This document shows, in pieces, positions 58,463-64,000 of a stretch of DNA of 64,000 bases. The translations under genes were made by a program, and so were the position numbers. A model generated the notes under the pieces. That model was given only the letters and a program-made list of their open reading frames with translations. It made no database searches and had not been told where the DNA came from. Every line of letters starts with the position of its first letter. The first letter of the stretch is position 1. The DNA is from Saccharothrix longispora (GTDB lineage Bacteria > Actinomycetota > Actinomycetes > Mycobacteriales > Pseudonocardiaceae), in contig NZ_NSDM01000002.1 in the NCBI RefSeq assembly GCF_030852425.1, positions 496,001 through 560,000 of the forward strand, written 5' to 3'.

Positions 58463-59342
58463 GGGGTCCGCACACGGCGGTCAGCGCCCCCGGCACGCAC
58501 TCGACGTCCAGCGGCACCTCGCGGAGGCGTTCGCCGTCGGCGTACGCGACCCACGACGGCCCGCTCAGCCGCACCGACCGGGCCCGGAACGTGCGCACCC
58601 CGGGGTGGTCGACGTGCCGCCCGGTGCGCAGCGTGGGCAGCATCCGCAGCAGGGTGCGCCGCGGCGCCGCCCCCACCACGGTCAGGTCGAACAGGCCGTC
58701 GCTCGTCGAGGCGCCCGGGCACACCGGGATGCCGCCGCCGTAACTGGTGGTGTTGCCGACCGCGACCAGCAGGGCGTCCAGCTCCACGACCCCGTCCTCG
58801 GTCTCCACGACCAGGTGCTCGGCGCGCAGCGCCGCCAGCTCGGCCAGGATCGCCAGGTCGTAGCGGCGCGGACCGGCGGGCCAGCGCATCGCGTTCGCCC
58901 GCTCGTTGACCGCCGAGTCGAAGCCCGCGCACAGCACGGTCGCGAACCACGGCCCGCCGCGCACCCGCCCCAGGTCCAGCGACCTGAGGGAACCGGCGCG
59001 CAGCGCGTCCACCACGTCGTCCGCGGACGCGGTGCCGAGCGCGGTGGCCAGGTCGTTGCCGGTGCCCGCGGGCACCACGGCCAGCGCCGTCGACGTCCCC
59101 GCGCACGCCTGCACGGCCAGGTGCGCGCCGCCGTCACCGCCGAGCACGACGAGCACGTCCGCCCCGTCCGCCACGGCCCGCCGCGCCGCCTCGGCCGTGC
59201 CCTCGGCGGAGGACGCCACGTGCAGGTCGAGGTGGTCGACGGCGGTGCGCAGCCGGGCCGCGACGGTGCCCGCCACGCGCGCGGCCCGTCCTCTGCCCGA
59301 AGCCGGGCACACCAGCAGGGCCGCCCGCGTCGACGTCGTCAT
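58446..59342 (-). CDS. Diacylglycerol kinase family lipid kinase
   Basis: 298 residues. The DAGK catalytic region reads VLVVLGGDGGAHLAVQACAG and LAVVPAGTGNDLATALG, with the conserved VLCAGFDSAVNERAN and DGLFDLTVVG downstream. Such enzymes phosphorylate diacylglycerol or other lipid alcohols with ATP at the inner membrane face. It is downstream of tatC on the same strand, 41 bp away, consistent with a shared transcript. Confidence 0.9.
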   Translation of the reverse strand: MTTSTRAALLVCPASGRGRAARVAGTVAARLRTAVDHLDLHVASSAEGTAEAARRAVADGADVLVVLGGDGGAHLAVQACAGTSTALAVVPAGTGNDLATALGTASADDVVDALRAGSLRSLDLGRVRGGPWFATVLCAGFDSAVNERANAMRWPAGPRRYDLAILAELAALRAEHLVVETEDGVVELDALLVAVGNTTSYGGGIPVCPGASTSDGLFDLTVVGAAPRRTLLRMLPTLRTGRHVDHPGVRTFRARSVRLSGPSWVAYADGERLREVPLDVECVPGALTAVCGPLSGAC

Positions 59343-59383
59343 GGTCGGCAAGCGTACGGAGTGGTGATCGGCCGGCACACCCG

Positions 59384-60382
59384 TCAGGTGGCGTCGTCGT
59401 ACCGGACCCGGTCGGGCTCCTTGACCGGGGTGGTCGCGGTGGCGGTGGTCGCGGTCACCGGTGCGGGGTCCTCGATGGAGGACGGCGCGTAGTCGAACGG
59501 CGCCGCCTCGTCGTCCGACAGGTCGTCCAGGCCCTCGGCCTTGCGCTTGCGCGCGGCCCGCTTGTCGTGGACGCGGGCGACCTGGATGGCCAGTTCGAAC
59601 AGGATCGCCAGCGCGATGGCCAGCGCGACCATCGAGATCGGGTCCGTGCCCGGCGTCGCGACGGCGGCGAAGATGAACAGGGCGAACACGATCCCGCGCC
59701 GCCACTTGCTCAGCTTCTCGTAGGTCAGGATGCCGACCTGGTTGAGCATGATCACGACCAGCGGCAGCTCGAAGCTCACGCCGAAGATCAGCAGCAGCGT
59801 CAGCACGAAGTCGATGTACTCGCCGCCGGACAGCGCCGTGAGGAACTGGTTGTCGCCGAACCCGACCAGCACGGACAGGCCCTGCGGGACCACGTAGAAC
59901 GCCAGTGCCGCGCCGGCCGCGAACAGCACCGAGGCGACGCCGACGAACGTGAGGGCGAAGCGCCGCTCCTTGGCGTACAGGCCCGGCGCGATGAAGCGCC
60001 AGACCTGGTAGAGCCACAGGGGCGCGGTGAGGGCCATGCCCGCCGCCGCGCCGACCTTCAACTGGATCATGAAGGCCTCGAACGGCTTGGTCTGGAGCAG
60101 CTGGCACTTGCCGTCCTGGCTGAACCGGTCCGCGGCCGGGATGGCGCAGTACGGCGCGGTGACGATCTCGCCGAGGCTGTGCCAGCCGAAGAGGTGCCAG
60201 CCCCACCAGAAGAAACCGAAGATCGCGCCGATCGCGATGAACAGCAGCCCCAGGCCCAGCCGGTGCCGGAGGTCGTAGAGGTGGTCCTTCAACGACATGG
60301 TGCCGTCGGGGTTGCCCCGACGGCTGTGCAGCTTGCGGCGTTCCCGGCGCTGGGCCCACCACCGGACCGGACTTGCCCCCAC
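59384..60382 (-). CDS. tatC: Twin-arginine translocase subunit TatC
   Basis: 332 residues, GTG start. Six transmembrane segments and the conserved GTMSLKDHLYDLRHRL near the N-terminus, KPFEAFMIQLKVG, FELPLVVIMLNQVGILTYEK and ATPGTDPISMVALAI. TatC is the signal-peptide receptor of the Tat pathway for folded proteins. A charged C-terminal tail of about 80 residues is actinobacteria-like. It lies 39 bp downstream of tatA, in the usual actinobacterial paf-tat order. Confidence 0.95.
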   Translation of the reverse strand: MGASPVRWWAQRRERRKLHSRRGNPDGTMSLKDHLYDLRHRLGLGLLFIAIGAIFGFFWWGWHLFGWHSLGEIVTAPYCAIPAADRFSQDGKCQLLQTKPFEAFMIQLKVGAAAGMALTAPLWLYQVWRFIAPGLYAKERRFALTFVGVASVLFAAGAALAFYVVPQGLSVLVGFGDNQFLTALSGGEYIDFVLTLLLIFGVSFELPLVVIMLNQVGILTYEKLSKWRRGIVFALFIFAAVATPGTDPISMVALAIALAILFELAIQVARVHDKRAARKRKAEGLDDLSDDEAAPFDYAPSSIEDPAPVTATTATATTPVKEPDRVRYDDAT

Positions 60383-60421
60383 CGTGCGGACCGTCCTTCG
60401 GCTAGTCGGTGTTGCTCGTGG

Positions 60422-60751
60422 CTAGTTCTGCTTGTTCTGCGAGGTCTGCTCGATGGGCGGCGCCACCTGCGGCTGCGGCTGCACGGGCGGCTGGACCACC
60501 TGCGGCTGCGGCTGCACGGGCTGCTGGACGACCGGCTGGGCCGGCGGCAGCTGCTGCTGGACCGGGGCGACGGGCGGCGGCACGTCCTGCTTCGACTGGT
60601 CGTCGTCGTCCCGCAGGCCCTTGGTCTCGGCCTTCAGGATCTTGGCCGAGCGGCCGAGCGAGCGCGCCATGTCGGGCAGCTTCTTCGCCCCGAACAGCAA
60701 GATGATCACCACGGCGATGATGATCAGCTCAGTAGCTCCGAGGTTACCCAC
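60422..60751 (-). CDS. tatA: Twin-arginine translocase subunit TatA
   Basis: 109 residues, GTG with AGGAGGATCACC upstream. One N-terminal transmembrane helix ([21 protein letters not shown]), a Phe-Gly hinge and an amphipathic helix ([19 protein letters not shown]). The tail is an unusual Pro/Gln-rich stretch with repeated VQPQPQV units. TatA forms the translocation pore with TatC. Its start overlaps the 3' end of the upstream small membrane-protein gene by eight bases, indicating co-translation. Confidence 0.95.
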   Translation of the reverse strand: MGNLGATELIIIAVVIILLFGAKKLPDMARSLGRSAKILKAETKGLRDDDDQSKQDVPPPVAPVQQQLPPAQPVVQQPVQPQPQVVQPPVQPQPQVAPPIEQTSQNKQN

Positions 60752-61010
60752 GGTGATCCTCCTGTCTCCCCCGGTCCACCGATGGTACGCGGGGCTCGCC
60801 CTGCCGGGCCCGTTCCGGACGCCGTTCGGCGACGGCCACCCCGAGCGCGGCCAGACGCGCTCGCAGCAGTCCGGCGCCGTCGCCGACCCTGTCTCCCACC
60901 AGAGTGCTTGCCGCGCGGAAGCGGCGCAACGATCCGATGACTCGGAATCCGACCACGACGAGGACGATCACCCCGAACGCGACCAGGAGCAGGGTCGGCA
61001 AGTACGGCAC
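60744..61010 (-). CDS. Small single-pass membrane protein between pafC and tatA
   Basis: 88 residues, GTG start. One N-terminal transmembrane helix ([20 protein letters not shown]) is followed by a basic cytoplasmic tail ([20 protein letters not shown]). It overlaps tatA by eight bases and lies 18 bp from pafC. A small membrane protein at this position is common in Pseudonocardiaceae-like genomes as far as I recall; its role, perhaps Tat-related, is unknown. Confidence 0.75.
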   Translation of the reverse strand: MPYLPTLLLVAFGVIVLVVVGFRVIGSLRRFRAASTLVGDRVGDGAGLLRARLAALGVAVAERRPERARQGEPRVPSVDRGRQEDHRG

Positions 61011-61028
61011 GGCACCACCGTATCGGGC

Positions 61029-62000
61029 CTAGGTTGCCGGGAGGTGATCCGCCCGGCGCAACGCCGCCTCCGCCTGCCGGGCGACCTCGGCCACCAGGTC
61101 GGGCGGTTGCTCGACGTGGACCTCGCCCCCCATGCCGAGCAGCAGCCGCACCATCCAGGCGGTGTCGGCGTACCTCATGAGCACGCGCGCCCGGCCGTCC
61201 GGCAGTTCGACCAGGCCGTCGGTCGGGTAGTACTCGGCGACCCACCGGGCGTCCGGTTCGAGCACGAGCACGGCCGTCTGCTGGGACGGGTCGGGCTGGA
61301 ACAACCCCTCCGAGGTGTCCGTGGGCGTGGCGTGCGGCGGCGGGCTCGCGGGCTCGTCGAGCACGTCCACCGCGTCGATCCGGTCGAGCCGGAACAGCCG
61401 CACGCCGTCGGCGGCGCGGCACCACGCCTCCAGGTAGCTGCGGCCCTCGACCAGCAGCAGGCGCATCGGGTCGACCACGCGGTCGGTGATCTCGTCCCGT
61501 GACGGCGTGTAGTAGCGCATGCGCAGGGCGCGCCTGCGCCGCACGCCGTCGGACACCGCGTCGCGCACGCGCGCCGTCTGCGGCCCCTCGCGCACGGCCA
61601 GGCCGACGGCGACGCCCGCGGGCCGCGCCTGGCCGACCGCCGCCTCGATCTTGGCCACGGCCCGCTGCACGGCCGCCTGGTCCGCCACGCCCGGCGTCTC
61701 GGCCAGCGCGCGCAGCGCGACCAGCAGCGACGTGGCCTCGGCGGCGGTCAGCCGCAGCGGTCGGCTCATGCCCGCGTCGAAGGTGACGGTGACCGTCTCG
61801 CCCTCGAAGGACAGGTCGATCAGGTCACCGGGCCCGTAGCCGGGCAGGCCGCACATCCACAGCAGTTCGAGGTCCTTGCGGATCTGCTTGGGCGTGACCT
61901 CGAAGTCCTCGGCGACCTCGTCGATCGGGATGCCGGGCCGGGCCAGCAGGTACGGCACGAGGGCCAGCAGGCGGGGCAGCCGGTCGGTGGCGCCGCTCAC
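61029..62000 (-). CDS. pafC: WYL-domain transcriptional regulator PafC
   Basis: 323 residues, GTG overlapping the pafB stop (GTGA). N-terminal winged helix (RLPRLLALVPYLLARPGIPI, DEVAEDFEVTPKQIRKDLEL), central WYL domain (RALRMRYYTPSRDEITDRVV, RSYLEAWCRAADGVRLFRLD) and a WCX C-terminal extension. PafB and PafC form a heterodimer-like unit that activates DNA-damage genes independently of LexA in mycobacteria. Conserved next to pafA though not needed for pupylation. Confidence 0.93.
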   Translation of the reverse strand: MSGATDRLPRLLALVPYLLARPGIPIDEVAEDFEVTPKQIRKDLELLWMCGLPGYGPGDLIDLSFEGETVTVTFDAGMSRPLRLTAAEATSLLVALRALAETPGVADQAAVQRAVAKIEAAVGQARPAGVAVGLAVREGPQTARVRDAVSDGVRRRRALRMRYYTPSRDEITDRVVDPMRLLLVEGRSYLEAWCRAADGVRLFRLDRIDAVDVLDEPASPPPHATPTDTSEGLFQPDPSQQTAVLVLEPDARWVAEYYPTDGLVELPDGRARVLMRYADTAWMVRLLLGMGGEVHVEQPPDLVAEVARQAEAALRRADHLPAT

Positions 62001-62986
62001 GCGCGCACCCCCGCACCGCGCAGCGCGCCGACGAGCTTCTCGCGGACCGTCTTGGCCAGCACCTCGGGTTCGAGCACGACCACGTCGGAGCCGAACCCGG
62101 CGATCCAGGTGGCGGCCGAGTCGGGGAAGCGCAGGTTGACCTCCAGCAGGTCGCCGGGCTCGCCGTCGAACTCCCGGCCGCCGACGACGCGGGCGCGGCG
62201 GCGCAGGCCCTGCGCCCGGTCCCGCGCGACCCACAGCGTGGCGGTGGCGACGGGCTGGTCGGACGCGGGCCGGTTGTTGCGGGCGACGAACGACAGCAGG
62301 TCGACGTCGTCCGGCCGCTGCACGGCGCCGGGCTTGCCGGGCGAGCGGACGTCGCCGACGATCCGCGACAGCCGGAAGCAGCGGGGTGCGCCCCGGTCGC
62401 GGTCGTGGCCGACGAGGTACCAGCGCCCGCGCCAGGCGACCACGCCCCACGGCTCGACCACGCGGGTGCGGACCTCGACGGGCGCCGGGCGGCGGTAGTC
62501 GAACTCCACGACGCGCCCCTCCTGCACCGCGGCGAGCAGCGGCGGGAACGCGGGTTCGCTGGTGCGCACCTTCGGTTCGACCGGCACGTGCACGTCCTGG
62601 TCGACGTCGACGCCGGCCGCGCGGAGCTTGATCAGGGCGCCGTGGGCGGCACCGGTGAACTGCGGCGAGTCCCACAGCCGGGCGGCCAGCGCCACGGCGG
62701 CGGCCTCGTCCGGTTCCAGGTCGATGTCGCCGAGTTCGTAGTCGCGACGGGCGATGCGGTACCCGTCGATCGCGTCGAAGCCCGCGCTGCGCCCGGTCTC
62801 CAGCGGCACGCCGAGGTCGCGCAGTTCGGTCTTGTCGCGTTCGAACATGCGGAAGAACGCCTCGTCCGTCGGGGCGTCGGAATAACCCGGGACGATGGCG
62901 CGGATGCGCTCGGCGGTCAGGTACTGGCGGGTCGAGAGCAGGCACAGCACCAGGTTGACGAGCCGTTCGGCACGTGCGATGGCCAC
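61997..62986 (-). CDS. pafB: WYL-domain transcriptional regulator PafB
   Basis: 329 residues, GTG start. N-terminal HTH (ERLVNLVLCLLSTRQYLTAE, with FFRMFERDKTELRDLGVPLE), WYL domain (VVEFDYRRPAPVEVRTRVVE, PWGVVAWRGRWYLVGHDRDR) and C-terminal WCX region. It partners PafC in the DNA-damage response; WYL domains may sense single-stranded DNA. It is separated from pafA by a decayed gene, whereas the two are normally adjacent. Confidence 0.93.
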   Translation of the reverse strand: MAIARAERLVNLVLCLLSTRQYLTAERIRAIVPGYSDAPTDEAFFRMFERDKTELRDLGVPLETGRSAGFDAIDGYRIARRDYELGDIDLEPDEAAAVALAARLWDSPQFTGAAHGALIKLRAAGVDVDQDVHVPVEPKVRTSEPAFPPLLAAVQEGRVVEFDYRRPAPVEVRTRVVEPWGVVAWRGRWYLVGHDRDRGAPRCFRLSRIVGDVRSPGKPGAVQRPDDVDLLSFVARNNRPASDQPVATATLWVARDRAQGLRRRARVVGGREFDGEPGDLLEVNLRFPDSAATWIAGFGSDVVVLEPEVLAKTVREKLVGALRGAGVRA

Positions 62987-62995
62987 CTCAGAACC

Positions 62996-63476
62996 CTAAC
63001 CCCGTCCGGGCGCCCGGTGACGCCCATCCCCTGGTCGGGATCGGGTGAACGGTCCGTTCACCCGGGTTCCGGCCCCCGGCCTGCGCCGATGCCGCCCGGC
63101 GCGGGCCGGGGGCCGGCGGACGGGGGCCGGCGGACGGGGGCCGGTGCGGCTCGGCACCGGTCCAGCACACGCCCGCGCAGTCCACGGTGTCGAAGCTGCC
63201 CCGTCGAACCCCACCCGGGTGCGCCCGCCGTCCCGGCTGAGATCGCTGCCGGTCGGCCCCGCGGCGACCACCGACGCCCCGTGCCACGCCGCGCCCGGCC
63301 GGTGGCCGACCGGCGAGGACCCCGGCGCGCGCCACGTCCGGCCGCCGTCGGAGGCGGGCGCCGGGTTCGCCACCGCCCCGCCGGGCGCCGGGTGGCGTCG
63401 TGGCCGGACGCCACCGCGCCGGCGGGACCACCAGCGGGGACGCCACCGCGGCCACGACGAGGAGAAGGCTCACCAC
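62996..63476 (-). pseudogene. Decayed secreted BNR/Asp-box repeat protein gene
   Basis: The minus strand begins VSLLLVVAAVASPLVVPPAR, a signal-peptide-like stretch, at 63476. In another frame come two Asp-box motifs, PAPASDGGRTW and DLSRDGGRTRVGF; then the first frame resumes with FDTVDCAGVCWTGAE. A complete beta-propeller would need several more blades. Truncation and at least two frameshifts indicate a relic. It fills the 530 bp between pafA and pafB; nothing else is seen there. Confidence 0.5.
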
Positions 63477-63516
63477 GAGGTGCGAGCCCCGTGGAGAGCC
63501 TTCCCCGGCGACACCG

Positions 63517-64000
63517 CTAGAGGGACGAGATCAGCCGCTCCACGCGCTCGTCCACGGCGCGGAACGGGTCCTTGCACAGCACGGTGCGCTGCGCCTGGTC
63601 GTTGAGCTTGAGGTGCACCCAGTCGACGGTGAAGTCGCGGCCCGCGGCCTGGGCGGCGGCGATGAAGTCGCCGCGCAGCTTGGCCCGCGTCGTCTGCGGC
63701 GGGGTGTCCTTGGCGGCCTCGATCTCGCCGTCGTCGGTCACCCGGTCGACCTGGCCCTTGCGCTGGAGCAGGTCGAAGATGCCCCGACCGCGCCGGATGT
63801 CGTGGTAGGCGAGGTCGAGCTGGGCGATGCGCGGGTTGGACAGGTCCATGTCGTGCTTGGCCTGGTAGCGCTGCATGAGCCGGTACTTGATGGCCCAGTC
63901 GATCTCCCGGTCGATCTTGGACAGGTCCTCGGCCTCGATCGCGTCGAGCGTGCGGCCCCACAGCTCCAGGACGCGCTCGGCCATCGGGTCGGGCGCGCGC
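63517..64000 (-). CDS. pafA: Pup-protein ligase PafA (5' part outside window)
   Basis: The C-terminal 160 or so residues are visible, with the stop at 63517. The family-typical end is clear: [92 protein letters not shown] and [17 protein letters not shown]. PafA ligates Pup to lysines of target proteins for the actinobacterial proteasome. Catalytic N-terminal residues lie off the edge. Confidence 0.95.
   Translation of the reverse strand, partial: RAPDPMAERVLELWGRTLDAIEAEDLSKIDREIDWAIKYRLMQRYQAKHDMDLSNPRIAQLDLAYHDIRRGRGIFDLLQRKGQVDRVTDDGEIEAAKDTPPQTTRAKLRGDFIAAAQAAGRDFTVDWVHLKLNDQAQRTVLCKDPFRAVDERVERLISSL

Overview
The window is high-GC actinobacterial chromosome, most likely from a Pseudonocardiaceae-type actinomycete (Saccharothrix, Actinosynnema or Lentzea kind). 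Evidence is the strong G/C bias at third codon positions, many GTG starts, and actinobacterial families: ANTAR and SpoIIE-type phosphatases, WYL regulators pafB and pafC, the Pup ligase pafA, SigE-family ECF factors, Eis, DUF4032 and a ClpC2-like protein. No insertion sequence, prophage, CRISPR array or rRNA was seen. The genus is an inference.

Layout. 1-6218: a partial 2-hydroxyacid dehydrogenase divergent from a DeoR/LacI-hybrid repressor, then a GAF-ANTAR protein and two GAF-SpoIIE (PP2C) phosphatases. 6219-7090: debris of two broken genes. 7097-16456: a compact selenocysteine island. It holds a selenoprotein formate dehydrogenase operon (fdnG with an in-frame UGA followed by a bacterial SECIS hairpin, the iron-sulfur subunit and an NrfD-like membrane subunit), convergent selB and selA, a 95-nt tRNA-Sec, and divergent selD. 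Thus one Sec user and all its dedicated machinery lie within 9.4 kb. 16656-17780: a short Rho paralogue. 17867-24581: a stress membrane protein, a secreted protein with a frameshifted signal peptide, an ArsR/VOC pair, a P450, a small exported protein, and an ArsR-type regulator divergent from an MFS exporter. 24523-32921: STAS protein, DUF4032 kinase-like protein, ChaA-type antiporter, three sigma factor genes with two membrane partners, and a ClpC2-like protein with its own palindromic operator.

32986-50711: accessory genes, including an oxidoreductase, a frameshifted P-loop gene, a DEAD-box helicase, an esterase, a PLP decarboxylase, a P1 peptidase, a 1092-residue CHAT-TPR protein, a diguanylate cyclase, an MFS transporter, two DJ-1-domain proteins, a class IV aminotransferase and an Lrp regulator. 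A nested palindromic repeat lies at 39521-39692. Two identical hexapeptide mini-ORFs with strong ribosome binding sites lie at 46072 and 46171.

50708-64000: a block with the same order as the mycobacterial pepE / 5'-3' exonuclease / Pro-Gln-rich membrane protein / helY / tatC / tatA / pafC / pafB / pafA region. It has been modified by an Eis acetyltransferase, a lipid kinase and a decayed BNR-repeat gene between pafA and pafB.

Most novel or testable points: the hexapeptide pair (possible leader peptides), the modular palindrome, the self-contained Sec cassette with a SECIS loop like that of E. coli fdhF, the ClpC2-like gene with its operator, and an ArsR operator that ends at the start codon. 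Frameshifts at G or C runs in several accessory genes may be real decay or assembly errors and need read-level checking.
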